NCBI GenBank assembly: GCA_013339895.1
Contig: JABACO010000021.1
Location: 5,382,341-5,446,340 of the forward strand
Source of the DNA: Ephydatia muelleri
Lineage: Eukaryota > Porifera > Demospongiae > Spongillida > Spongillidae
Length of the DNA: 64,000 bases
Direction of reading: 5' to 3'
This document shows, piece after piece, positions 21,274 through 32,045 of this stretch. Made by a program: the position numbers and the translations under genes. Within the stretch, counting starts at the first letter, position 1, and every line of letters begins with the position of its first letter. The notes beneath the pieces are model-generated. The model ran no database searches. It was given only the letters and a program-made list of their open reading frames with translations, and had not been told where the DNA came from.

Positions 21274-21819
21274 CGGAACCAGGATTTTAGGTAGCTTTGC
21301 ATAACCAAAATGGCGGAGCGAGAGTGTGAGTTTTAGTAACGATGCATTCTTCATCAAAAAGCAGAGGTAAATTCACCAAAAGTACCTTGCATGTGTTTAG
21401 AAATGTTTCTTGCTTCGTATCCAATACTCATTCACTTGAAGATTTACCATTCAGAAAATATGACGGCGCTAAATAAGAGTGAATATCTGAAGTTGTACGA
21501 CTACTCAGGTAAAATAGACGGACATCGAAAGCGTTTATTCGAGATACAAAGGGTTGTTTTATTAGAGTTTGAAATAGGTTAGTCCCAGCGAGTGAGGTTA
21601 CAGAGATACGCTAGTTTAAAAAACATTCTATTTTTTGTAAGGTCTCGGGTTGGGGGCGGAGGGGGGGGGGGGGGAGAGTTTATTTGTGGTACTTTACGGT
21701 AGTACTATTGCCATTCTTAACAACCATTCGTAGCTCAAGTTATACCTTCCTAAGAAAGTAGAAGACGACGACCAACAATTTTGGGGGGCATGGGCACGAG
21801 AAACAGGTTCTTTGTCTAG

Positions 21820-21905
21820 AAGCACATAGTTTTATGAACATGAAACTAGCCTGAAAACATAAGAAGCACATAGTTTTATGAACATGAAACTAGCCTGAAA
21901 ACATA
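21820..21905 (+). repeat. Tandem duplication, about 42 nt x 2
   Basis: The phrase AGCACATAGTTTTATGAACA with the following ACTAGCCTGAAAACATA occurs twice in a row, essentially identical, about 0.35 kb upstream of the integrase-core exon. Confidence 0.9.
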
Positions 21906-22254
21906 TATCTTTGTGTTGTCGTTTGATTGCAAGAAAGAGATAAGCGATTCGTTTCTCCGTTGTCCCTCACAATGCTTTAATGACATTCATAAACCTTCAA
22001 TCAATCCTATATTGACCCTGCTGACGCAGGTTCAGGTATGGTGCACTACCATGCAACTAACAATAAAGTGCAGTACATTTCGTGCTAGTTACCTTTTCCT
22101 ATTTCTCAATTACATTCTTCTTGTTCAATCACGAGTTAACTACAAAAAATGAGAAGCAATTGCATGTGCAGCTGCGAAACATGTCATTATTGAGATATAG
22201 ATTAAAATATATAAAGGGCTGCAATGTTTGTGAACTGCTGCTATCTATCTCTAG

Positions 22255-23359
22255 GTGGCGCTTTGTGATTCATGCCGCAATTGATGGGTACTCACGGTTG
22301 ATCGTGTTCAGTAAGTGCTCCACCAACAACCGTGCCTTGACTGTGTTGTCTAGCTTCCTGGAAGCAGTACAGAAATATGGTCTACCGTCAAGAGTAAGAG
22401 GTGACTGTGGTGGTGAAAACACAGCTGTCGCCATGTACATGTTGGAGCACCCTCTGAGGGGTCCAAACAGAGGTTCCTTTATTACTGGGCGCAGTGTGCA
22501 CAACCAACGTATAGAAAGGTTGTGGAGAGCTTGTACAGGCAGATTTTTTACTATCTGGAAACTGTGGGATTGCTTAACCGATGTAATGAACTTGACTTGT
22601 TTGCACTTCATTATGTGTACACACCAAGAATCACACAACACCTAGCCGAGTGGACTGATGCATGGAACAGACACTCTCTTCGTACAGAGCACAACATGTC
22701 TCCTCTGCAGTTGTGGACAAGGGGTATTCTTGAGCTTCCCAACTCTGGCCACCCCTTGGGAACAGAGCAGTTTGAAGACGTAGCTAGTGTAAGTCATGAC
22801 CTAATTTGGGCTTGTGAATGTGAAGGCACTTCATACCTAATAAATGGGAAAGGAGTTATTTGGTTAATAGAGATATACGTTTCTGTCAGTTGAACACGGT
22901 GAATTAGACAGAAACAGACTATTTGTCTTGCGTGTGTGTATTCTATTTGTTGGTTTGCAGGAGACGCTATACCTATGTGTAATGCTGTACTGGGGGCATG
23001 GGGAGAAGTAAATCCTTATCAGTGATTTTGAATATAGACATTGAGTTTTTTTTTTGCTTATGGTTGTTTTGAGCTGCGCATGTACAATGTGCATTATGCT
23101 ACTTTTAATGATGCAACGTTTTCTCTTTAGTGCTTATAAATGAAATACTTTTCTTCAGGATGAAATATGTTCTTTTGGAATTGATTGGAATGACTTTTGT
23201 GAAGGTGCAGATGTTGAGCAGGTGGAGGTCCCTGACACAGCTTGCCCCTGTGGAGATTATGCCTCAACCATTGCTGCTCTTTCTTCATGTTTTGATGTCA
23301 CTTCCCCTTCTGAGGATTATGGAATTTCCACCTATCGACACCAGGGATTACTTAATTAG
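22255..23359 (+). pseudogene. Integrase-core (DDE-type) gene of the 11.2-kb element
   Basis: An acceptor (ATCTCTAG) opens an exon reading [18 protein letters not shown] (first catalytic Asp), then [34 protein letters not shown] (second acidic site) and [13 protein letters not shown] (third, Glu). Reading then continues in another frame ([33 protein letters not shown]), showing a small indel near 22525. A later exon (about 23158-23359) reads FGIDWNDF and VEQVEVPDTACP and ends at TAG. This is the integrase-core family found as uncharacterised proteins in many invertebrates and fungi (I believe Pfam rva_4). With all catalytic acids visible and one break, this copy is recent. It lies 0.46 kb from the right TIR and is the best candidate for the element's own recombinase. 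Confidence 0.7.
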
Positions 23360-23457
23360 TCATGCTTGATATTCGTTATGTGTAAACTTTCGGTATGAAT
23401 TTGTACATCAGACTCATTGCGCTGGGAATATGGGACGATGAGTTTTAGTGACCAGAC

Positions 23458-23752
23458 CCTATTGGCACAAACGACCAATTTCCCAGACCGTATTTGGAAT
23501 TTAGTACGCGATTTTCCAGTTCCCAGGCCAAATGATAGGAATTTTGGCGCGCGAATTCCTAGTTCCCAGGCAATATTTGATTTTTGGCACAAACGGTGCG
23601 CGAATTCCCAGTTCCCAGGCCATATTTGGAATTTTGGCACAAACGGTGCGCGAATTCCCAGTTCCCAGGCCATATTTGGCACGCAAGTTCCCAGTTCCCA
23701 GACCACGCTGGGATTATGGCACAAACGGTACGCGAGTTCCCAGACCGCGTTG
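23458..23752 (+). repeat. Right subterminal repeat array of the 11.2-kb element
   Basis: About five imperfect units of roughly 50 nt with GGCACAAACGGTGCGCGAA followed by TTCCCAGTTCCCAGGCC and an ATATTTGGAATTT-like spacer. It is in the same orientation as the left array, so the arrays are direct, not inverted, copies. The core repeats the inner TIR motif (GGCACGAACGG). Confidence 0.85.
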
Positions 23753-23820
23753 CGCGCAGATAAGTTGGCTACTATGAAAAATTGAACGCTAACGAATTAT
23801 GGCACGAACGGTATTCCATA

Positions 23821-24253
23821 CTACCACATAGTCAACGAAACATGCAGTGCTATTGTGACACAACTACTTAATGTGTACATCGAATTTCCTCATGGAGACC
23901 AATTAGACATGGTGGTTTCTGAATTTAAAAGAAAGTGGGGGATTCCTCAGTGTATTGGAGCTATTGATGGATGCCATATACCTATATCTGCCCCTGTTGA
24001 TAATCATACAGATTATTATAACCGTAAAGGATGGCATTCTATGATACTGCAAGGTGTTGTTGATGCCAATTATTGTTTCACTGATATCTATGTTGGATGG
24101 CCTGGCAGTGTACATGATGCTAGAGTATTTTCTCACTCACCAATATACAAACAAATAACAGAACAGGAGTTGCTTCCAGGTAACAGAACAATGTTAATAA
24201 ATAGTATTGAACTTCCCCTGTATTTAATTGATGATTCTGCCTCTGATTGGTGA
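23821..24253 (+). pseudogene. Harbinger transposase, C-terminal part (DDE core, truncated)
   Basis: Resumes the HARBI1-type protein interrupted at 12597: HIVNETCSAIVTQLL, then GIPQCIGAIDGCHIPI with the first catalytic Asp, then YVGWPGSVHDARVFS with the second. The frame ends ELPLYLIDDSASDW; the expected GDSAYPL...WLM block and the region holding the third catalytic acid are missing, replaced by the 3' end of the convergent Myb-like gene. An internal deletion is likely. The copy is inactive. Confidence 0.85.
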
Positions 24254-24747
24254 CAGTGGGGCAACTTCAGTACCAGCCTTTTTTGTTGGTGAGACAGCTG
24301 TGGTGCTTGGTTCCAACGTACTCTGCACTGCGCAATTTTTGTCTGTTTGGTCAAAAGGACCAGGCGAATCTGGTGAATTTTGATCTGATTTTGGTACTGC
24401 ACGTGGCACAGGATCCTTCAAGCTGTTAACAAGAACTGGCGGCTCGGTAGCATGCTTATTTCCAAGGATCGCGTCGATGGCATCAAAGTAATTCCAGATA
24501 GGATATAGTCCTTCACCAGTACATCGTATCGGACGTTTATCTTTAACCTTTTTGTAGTCTCCTTGAATTTTTTTAATCTTTTCCCTACATTGTACGCCAG
24601 AACGTTGGAACCCTGCTTTCAACATCTCATCGCCGATCTTGTCATACACCACTTTATTCCGCTTGCAGCTTCAAGTTGCGCTTGAATTGATTCTTCCCCC
24701 CAAATCTGTATTAGCTGGAACATTTCTTGTTTAGTCCACCCCGCCAT
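24224..24747 (-). pseudogene. Harbinger-associated Myb/SANT-like DNA-binding protein
   Basis: A start at 24747 gives MAGWTKQEMFQLIQIWGEES, the first helix of a Myb/SANT-like (trihelix) domain. After a one-base frame change near 24660 it continues KVVYDKIGDEMLKAGFQRSG, QCREKIKKIQGDYKKVKDK and YPIWNYFDAIDAILG, the remaining helices, followed by a Ser/Pro-rich tail. Such proteins accompany Harbinger transposases and help bind the TIRs. It is convergent with the truncated transposase and overlaps its end by about 30 nt, fitting an internal deletion between them. Confidence 0.75.
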
Positions 24748-25152
24748 TTTAATAACTATGGAACGCATGCTCACTTGCTATCACATCCCCATCTACCACA
24801 ATCGAGCCGGGTAGCACGGTTGTTGCAACCGTGCTGGCTCGGCACGGCACAGTTTTGCCAGTGTTTACACGCCAAATTTTAACCGAACCGTACCGTGCCG
24901 TGCTGGCACGGAAAAATTGTGTCGTGTAAACGTGGTATAAAAGACCTCCAACTAGAAGACCAACAACTAAAGGGCCTACCACTAGACCAGCAACTACAAC
25001 ACGTACCACCAGACCTATATAACTAAACGGCCTACTACCATGCCTATAACTAAGCGTAGGCCTGCAACTAAAAGTCCTACAACTAGGTCTAAAACACCAA
25101 CAACTGGAACACCTGCAACTGAAGGGCCTACCTCTAAATGACCTTCATCAGG

Positions 25153-25317
25153 CCAACAACTAACAGCCCTACCACCAGACCTACAACTAACAGCCCTACC
25201 ACCAGACCTACAACTAACAGCCCTACCACCACAACTAAAAGCCCTACCACCAGGCCTACAACTAAAAGCCCTACCACCAGGAAAAGACCCAGACCACCAA
25301 CTAAACGCCTAGGCTAA
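25153..25317 (+). repeat. Pro/Thr-rich minisatellite, mucin-like remnant
   Basis: Units of about 27 nt (CCTACAACTAACAGCCCTACC...) read RPTTNSPTTRPTTNSPTT and end KRPRPPTKRLG then a stop. Related but more diverged units extend left to about 24950, with stops. It could be the last exon of a secreted Pro/Thr-rich protein or a non-coding repeat; no signal peptide or other domain is visible. Confidence 0.5.
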
Positions 25318-26113
25318 GTGTAATTAACAGATCCAGACTATAGTTAGCTGTTCGAATTGCAGTAGTTATTTCTAACACTTTATCAGGAGTAATTACATTT
25401 TGTGATTTTACTTGCATAGAATTGAGCTCATTTTGTTGACAGAAATGGATCTAGTTGATACCTGATACAAGTTTTTTTGCATGTAGTTGCAGTAATGCAG
25501 AATTTAACGGCCATTAAGAGATCAAACCATTAACAAGTCTGCTCTTTAGTTTGACGTGTATAGACTGTGATATATACCTGATTGAGTAGAGTTTCAATAC
25601 ACATGCAGGCGTATCACATGTAGTCACAAACACTGATCTGCACATGGTGATGTATACACTACATGTGAAACTTATTTGCTAATAATAATTATGCGGCTAA
25701 GGAAAGGAAGCACAATCTTGACTCCATCTTTCTCCATTTTGCAACAGAGTTCAGAACAGTTTAGCATAATAATGGAGTTTTTGATATAAATATCTACAGC
25801 ATTGTCATCCGGAAAGAAAACCACCAATTCCATTCCAGAAAGTTGGTGTTAATATAAAATAATCATGCACAAATGAAGAAAAAATGACATATTCATATTC
25901 TATAACTATTGCCTCTTGGGAGCTCCAGATTGGGCAAAGGAAGATCCCATATGACACCAGATTTAAGCTACAGCTTAAATGCACAGTGCAGTGCAATATA
26001 AGTCATGTGCTACTGTCATTGTCGAAGTAGGCCAACCTTTTCCTGCAAGCAGATTAGCAAATGTGCAATGAAGTGAAGTGGGAAATTGCATGTGTCTATA
26101 TACCAGTCTGGAC
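25318..26113. other. Intergenic, nothing recognised
   Basis: AT-rich sequence between the Pro/Thr-rich repeat and the 3' end of the minus-strand coiled-coil gene. It probably contains that gene's 3' UTR. Confidence 0.5.
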
Positions 26114-27644
26114 CTACATTCTGAGCTCTTCAAGTTCTTTCTCCTTCGACACTACTCTTTTTGCTTCCAGCCTTTCCCCCTGCAATAATACCCATGTATC
26201 AATGCATTTCAAAACATTCATTCCTACAAGCTGAACTCTGTACTATCACACCTCACTTTCTCCAACCCTTGTACCTTATACCTTCTCACCTCCCTCCTCC
26301 CTTTCTGCCACCCTCCACACATTATCCACCCTCCTCCCCTTCTCCCATCTTCCTCCCACCCAACCTCCTTTTTCCAGTTGTCCCCTCCCACTCCTTCTAC
26401 CTCCTACCTTCTCCCACCCTCCTCACATTCTCCACACTCTCCTCACCTTTTCTCTTTGTATCTGCTTCTTCTTGTCAATCTCCTCCTGTTCTCTTCTCCT
26501 TTGCTCCTGTTGATACTCCTCACGTTTTTTCTGATACACACAGACAGAGCGTGCTGATACCACACCACACTTGTAGAGCACTGAGTAGCCTCATTGTACC
26601 AGCTACCATTTAATAAAAGTGATTTTAATCTAAATATGTGGCATTCCCAAATCGATCCTCTTCCACATGATGCCTTTATCCTATAGGTTATGTAGTATGG
26701 GATTGTTGCAGCGAAAAGGGACCTAATGTATGTGTTTTCAATATTTCAAATTTTGTTATCTTCTATTTATTAAAATCATCAACTGTTGTTGTATAGTTTA
26801 TTAAAAAGAGAGAAAAAAAAAACATTTTCAGCCCTCGCCCACTGAATGCTGAAGCCTAGCACGGGATAGCAAGGCTCTGGCATTGCAGCGAACTAAGGTG
26901 AGGTGCAGTCTCTGATAGATGCTTGTAATGGCCTTTGACTTCTACAAGTCTGAAATGTCCTCTACATAACGATTCGTACTCATCAAGAATTGGACTCCGT
27001 CACAAAGTTGTAAGGCACTGAATTTTTAATTAGCCATACATCTCACCACAAGCGTTAGGTTTCTATTGCTTGCACTGAATATGTATTGGGTCTCCACTTT
27101 TCATGGCAATGACCCCATATATAAACCATCTTTCATTAACTTACTGGCAGCATTGTTTGGATATTCCAATATTGTATAGCTCTTTATGCACCCCCTCACC
27201 CTCCTCTGCTCTATCTTTATGCCCCTCCCATTATTTTACTGCTTCTACTTATTTGCCCTTCCTGCTCTTTCCTAGTATCACTCCCACCTTCCTTTGGATG
27301 CTTGCAAGCCTCTCCTTGTTATTGACATCTTGCTCTTTGAGCCTTCTTCGTTCATCTAGCTCCTCTGGACTGAGCATAGGGCCTCCTAATTGTGTACCAG
27401 AAATGATATGTGGGGAAGTGTAACAAGGAGAAAGAAAAGGTTGAGAAAGAAGAGTACAAAGAGTTGGAGAGAGGATATCATATTTGCATATCATGTGGCA
27501 CAAAACCAAGGCAGCTCACCATACGCTAACAACATCTTTACACCTTACCAACTGGCTGTGGTCCCTGTCTTCTAAGCTCCTCCCCCAACCGTTGTCTTTC
27601 TGCTGTCTGATAATGTGTGTACATCTCTGCCTCCCTTTCAGCAG
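26114..27644 (-). CDS. Coiled-coil protein, 3' four exons (EPSTI1-like?)
   Basis: Four minus-strand exons join with exact phase agreement: 27644-27549, 27385-27288, 26530-26447 and 26179-26114. Each inner junction has GT and AG, and the last exon ends in TAG. The protein reads AEREAEMYTHYQTAERQR... SPEELDERRRLKEQDVNNKE... REEYQQEQRRREQEEIDKKK... and finishes KEKELEELRM. This is a continuous highly charged helix (Glu/Lys/Arg/Gln-rich coiled coil) with no catalytic motif. The order GG-S-x-E...KxxR...IQREK...LE.K resembles epithelial-stromal interaction protein 1, but coiled-coil composition makes such matches weak. The exons are free of stops, so this is a living host gene. Its 5' part lies upstream; a probable first exon is at 30157-30021. 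Confidence 0.7.
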
Positions 27645-28330
27645 CTGGAGGAGGAAGGGATGAGAAAAGGATATAAAAGATTTAGAAGTTTAGTGTCAGG
27701 TGGGCTGCATTTAGAAGGGTCTGTGTATGCCTGCCTTGCTTTAGCTGCTGATGTTTGACATAGGAGGCATGAGAATGGAAAGAGTTGGCCGAGGAGCTAA
27801 GGAGAAGGGAAGGAGAAATGAAGCCATGAATTAAACACTGCACGGATGTGGAAAGAAGTGGGGATGTGGTCATGGCACTGACAATGGTACAATGGAAATG
27901 GCTGAAGGAATAATGCAACCAGATTATTTTACCACATAAATGGATTGCATAATTCATTTTAGGGAGCACAGCTCTATTTGTTCACCATGATAATAAAGAA
28001 CCACTCAAAAATGTTTAATATGTCATTTCAAGACCCCAACAGAGTACAGAGTATGTTACGATCAACATATAGGGGTCGCTTCCGCAAAAAAGAACATAAT
28101 GCATACATTATAAAATTTCCAGTAAGCACAATGTAACGATTGCTTTCAAATGTATGGCTAATTAAAAATTCAAAGCCTTACAACTCCATGATAGATACTC
28201 CGATTCTCAGTGTGTAAGAAGCAATGTGTCGAGGACATTTCAGACTTCTAAAATATCAAAAAATGGAAATCTTGAAAACCATGCGTTAAGTCCCTTTCCG
28301 CGGAAATGATCCCATATGCTAAATAAGAAT
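26640..28330. repeat. Dispersed inverted repeat copies within coiled-coil gene introns
   Basis: A segment at about 26940-27050 (CAAGTCTGAAATGTCCTC ... TGAATTTTTAATTAGCCATACAT) recurs inverted at about 28150-28245. A neighbouring motif near 26685-26735 (TATGGGATTGTTGCAGCGAAAAGGGAC) recurs inverted near 28285-28325 as TATGGGATCATTTCCGCGGAAAGGGAC. Related TTTTCCGCGG motifs occur at 28075 and 47595. This looks like a non-autonomous repeat family; ends were not defined. Confidence 0.55.
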
Positions 28331-29742
28331 ACTTGATGAAAATCATAAATGTTTAAACTCTGAATATTTATTTCCTCTTTGCGACATCACACACGTAAGG
28401 ACATGTCACTGCTCACACAGCTGAGGCCTGTGCCCGCACAGTAGTCCACCATGGCTTTGCATGATGCTCCCATTTACCCAGGGTAACAGTGGCACTCCCT
28501 AGAATGTCCGCTGTTGGTGCGTTAGCACTGACCACACCCACCGCATGGCTGCATGGGGGCACATACTACTTGATCGAGGAGTTTTTTTTTCTCTCCATAT
28601 ACATACACATATACGCACATGCAGCTTCTCTCACCATACACCTCCTTGCTGCACTAGTGAGTACACGTCATGTTTTTCCTTCACCAGTCAGACCAATTTT
28701 CTGCTCCCCATAAAAACCGGCCCCATATTTGGTTCCCCCTATTGATATGCCCTTAAAGATAACCTCGCCCTAGCCCAAAAACAAAACCTAAACGTAAAGC
28801 AAAGTTAATTAGTTGCTCCTGCAATCTATGTTCCTGCTAATTGCCCACCACACTCAAATTTGCAATTGGGGGGCATTTTTAAAAATAAAAAAATGTCTCC
28901 CTGAACCATGTACAGAGGGGTCCACAAATGGAGACTTTAAAAATATTATTCACCTCAGACAAGTTTTCTGGTCCAAGGGAGCACTTTTGGGGGAACTTTT
29001 CATCTACAAAACTGGGGCTAAAAATCACCTTTTAATTTAGGTGCTAGTGACATGAAAGAGTGTATTGATATATGCATAAATGAGGTACACCATACCTAAT
29101 CCTCCCCACATGAGCAAGGACATGTGTTTCTCAAGAGAGCTTGCACATGAAACACACACACATGCATAGTTGTCCCCCTCCCCCCACACACGTACATAAT
29201 TGCCCCACCCACAAATCCTTTTTCCTCTAGGCCTCTCATAAGAGTAACTTGCACATTGATTCGTACATTGCACAGACACAGCCTATGTGTATAGATGACA
29301 TCCTTGACCAAAAACACATCATTAGTCTCCATCTCGCTCCCTTCTCCCCCTCCTCCCACCCCACCCCCTCCCTTTTCAAAACATGTATAGCCATTTACAT
29401 CAGTGAGCCTTCTTCCACACATTGGCTTTCCATCCCACGCTCCCTTATACTTATCACCTCCATGAATGCCAAAAACAAAGATTCTAGGACCAGGAAGTTG
29501 CAAAGTCAAGCATTGCTCCCTGCATTCATTCTTCTAACATGAGAAGAGAACGGGAAAAAGTATGCCTTGGTACAGCCTCGCTCCTGGCGGCGAAGCGGGA
29601 ACGACAGTAAGGCATTATTATTGCATTGAATACGGCATCGTCTTACATAACTCCTTCCATCTGCTCTCTTCTGTAATTGATATACATGAGAGGCGCAAGA
29701 CCGTCACAAGGTCACTGTTCTAATGTATGGTACGCGCACATA

Positions 29743-29808
<66 letters not shown>

Positions 29809-30020
29809 AGTTGGCAAGGCGAGGCGCGCTTAAAGACTACAAGGCTACGTAAATGAGTGTAACAAGTGGTGGGGGGACCTCAGCCGCTGCGAGCCGTGGT
29901 ACCGCCATAAAAATAATTAGGCCTAGGTCTCATGCATGCATGATAGGAATGGTCCCTGGCCCGATCGATCTAGTCTATATAGGCCTACTATATACTATAG
30001 TAATGACCCAAAATACAAAC
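27970..30020. other. Probable intron(s) of the coiled-coil gene
   Basis: No convincing exon was found between the candidate first exon and the first 3' exon. The phases differ (first exon leaves 2 nt, the next needs 1), so at least one exon is probably missed here. Contains a CA array (29749-29808). Confidence 0.4.
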
Positions 30021-30157
30021 CTCCCAGACGCTCCCAATTGATAGCCAGAGTCACTGCTGGCTCCGGTTTGTTCATTGTGAGAGGTAGTATGCTGGGCAGC
30101 GGGCCTTTGTTGACGCACTCTACTGTTGTATGGAGGAACTGTCTGGCTGTAACTCAT
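30021..30157 (-). CDS. Probable first coding exon of the coiled-coil gene
   Basis: An ATG at 30157 opens MSYSQTVPPYNSRVRQQRP, continues through a Gln/Ser-rich polar stretch and runs to GASGR with a GTTTGT donor at 30020. There are no stops. The sequence upstream (30200-30300) is GC-rich, as expected near a promoter. It lies on the same strand about 2.4 kb upstream of the phase-linked exons of the coiled-coil gene. The assignment to that gene is by position only. Confidence 0.4.
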
Positions 30158-30779
30158 CTCGTAGATTATTTTTAGTACGGACGACGTAATGTATTGTACT
30201 ATTAACTTACGAAGAATTTTGGCTCCGTGGGCGTGGATTTCGAAGGCCCCCGGACCGAACTGGGTCCTTCTCGCGCGAGTGTTGTGCCTCTAGGGAATTA
30301 CCGAAACCCTGAATAGAGAGTTTGTTTCGAAACATGACTGCAACTGCTCCTAGGTAATGTAGCTACATGGCTACATGTAGGCACTGTAGTGTCCTCTGAG
30401 GCAAATTGAAGGACAAGTGCCATTGTTGTTATGCAAGAGGCTTTTGCTTTGTTTCCTTAGAGTGGTTCAGGACTGAAATAATTAAACTTTAACTTCCACC
30501 GTATGTCTGTGTAAACTTACCAAAGAGGGGGGGCACCTTTCCAAAATATAAACAAACCTTCAGTGTTGCATGTCACACTAGCTGTATATATACAGGGAAT
30601 TAAATGAGTACAAATACTCCTACAGAAGGGCATGATGTGAAGCACAATATGTACTTTGTACTTATTGTGAGAGGGCTGGTAACTCTTATTACCATAAGGA
30701 GGGAATTCCTACCAATATATAAATTGTGACCGACGTCATTACAAGACTAGAACTCATTATTAACATATCATTAATGAGT

Positions 30780-30960
30780 AGTTATGAATTGAAATATTCG
30801 CTAGTTTTCACCAGGCACAACAGACTTCGTGACTGCATTGTGGAAGTGTGTCGTCGTGCCCACATTGGAGTGCAGGTAGAGGTTGGCAACAACCTTACCC
30901 CCAGCCACAGCAAGACCCGCCCAGCTGATGCAATTCCTCGCGCTCAGGTATATGTGCCTG
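30780..30960 (+). pseudogene. Retroelement C-terminal domain fragment
   Basis: Reads VFTRHNRLRDCIVEVCRRAH, then GVQVEVGNNLTP and KTRPADAI. This pattern is seen at the C-terminus of reverse-transcriptase proteins in sponges and cnidarians. The similarity stops at about 30930. A second, different fragment of this general class lies at 32046. Confidence 0.4.
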
Positions 30961-31209
30961 TTACAGAAGGCCTAACCTTGTCCTTGCCTGTTCCAGAGGT
31001 AATATCTGTAAAACCTTCTAAAGCTCCTGACCGTGGTCATGATCAAGCTTCAGATCATACAGTAGTGAAATCACTCTGTGTCTCCTTCCCCTTGTTCCAT
31101 TTCACTGGTGGCTTGGTACAATCATTGAACATGCTGAGTGAGAGAATATCAATGGATAGTCACACTCCCTCCATCCTGGGTGCCTACCTGGATGCCTATC
31201 ATATCTGAT

Positions 31210-32045
31210 GGATCCCAGTCCTTTTCTATATCGAAGTTGATAGAGCAAAGGAATCGTGCAACAGTAATTGCAATGTGTCTGATAATCAACAGTGACATAC
31301 AGTGGTCTGTTCACACTACACACAGGCAGATTAGTACTCACAATTGTTTGTTGCTGAGTGAACTACCAATACTGCTCAACTCCATTGACAATCGGTATTT
31401 CTTATGCCAGTGCGTGGGTAGAAAGATGAAGGTAGCACAGCAAAAAACCACACAGAAATCTAAAGGCCTGAGAAAAACGATTTAGTCCATATTATGTGTT
31501 AAAAAAATTCGACCGCTTGTAAGGATTCGTTCGAGGATTGCGCGCGTTAATTAGTGTTGATTGGCCCCGTTTCCTATCCCTCTATATATTATCTCTGGTT
31601 GTGCCCACAAGTTGTGTGTAATTAAAAAGCCCCAGAAGTGTTGCCGTGCCCCGGGGGCTTCTTCGCAGTGATATTCCGAGTGATATACCTGCATGTACAC
31701 AAACATTATAGCCTAGAACCGTTGCACCTGGAACTTTCTTCCTTGTGTGACACAAAGAATACAAGTCATTATAGTAAACATCTGTTATGGCAGGACTGGG
31801 TGAGGAAATCGAACAGTCTGGCTTCTCCTTTTTCAATCCCGCACGCGACTAGCTCAAAATCTTGGGTCTCTCCACACTTTACTTATTTATGTATCTTAAT
31901 TATTGCTTCGGTGCACACAACCTTTTGTAATTGACATCGCCCGTATACAATACCTATCTGTTGGCTAACAAGTTTAGCCACAGTATTTAAGAGGTAAGGA
32001 AATGCAACAATACATGCAATTTGTACAAATAAACAAGTTACAGAT
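31210..32045. other. No recognisable gene
   Basis: Between two retroelement fragments; probably decayed transposon or intergenic sequence. No frame carries a signature. Confidence 0.4.

Larger units (their letters stand above)
12598..23818. mobile_element. 11.2-kb TIR element with integrase-core and HECT-like genes
   Basis: The ends are 26-bp inverted repeats with a single mismatch, starting TGGAATACCGTT at 12598 and ending AACGGTATTCCA at 23818, flanked by TA on both sides (12596-12597 and 23819-23820). Removing the element with one TA joins the two halves of the Harbinger transposase in frame. Just inside each end is an array of about 50-nt repeats containing GGCACAAACGG, a near copy of the inner TIR sequence GGCACGAACGG. 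Internal content: an integrase-core gene (+) ending 0.46 kb from the right TIR, exons of a HECT-like protein (-), a Ty3/gypsy relic, a TA-flanked MITE, a hAT fragment and two large hairpins. The gypsy relic, MITE, hAT piece and hairpins look like later insertions. The superfamily was not identified. Confidence 0.75.
9537..24943. mobile_element. Harbinger DNA transposon (host of nested insertions)
   Basis: Termini match as inverted repeats: left TACCACGTTTACACGACA starting near 9537 and the reverse complement ending near 24943. Both ends are followed by GC-rich CGGCACGGCACGG-like subterminal sequence. Inside are the two genes usual for Harbinger: a HARBI1-type transposase (+) split into an N-terminal part (12388-12597) and a C-terminal part (23821-24253), and a Myb/SANT-like DNA-binding protein (-). 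The flanks are TTA on the left and TAA on the right, so the expected 3-bp TWA duplication is imperfect. Most of the 15.4-kb length is later insertions (9991-12382 and 12598-23818); without them the element is under 2 kb. Confidence 0.7.

Noticed and set aside
26161..26613. Pro/Leu/Ser-rich plus-strand frame of 150 residues
   Set aside because: It is antisense to two well-supported exons and a CT-rich intron of the coiled-coil gene.
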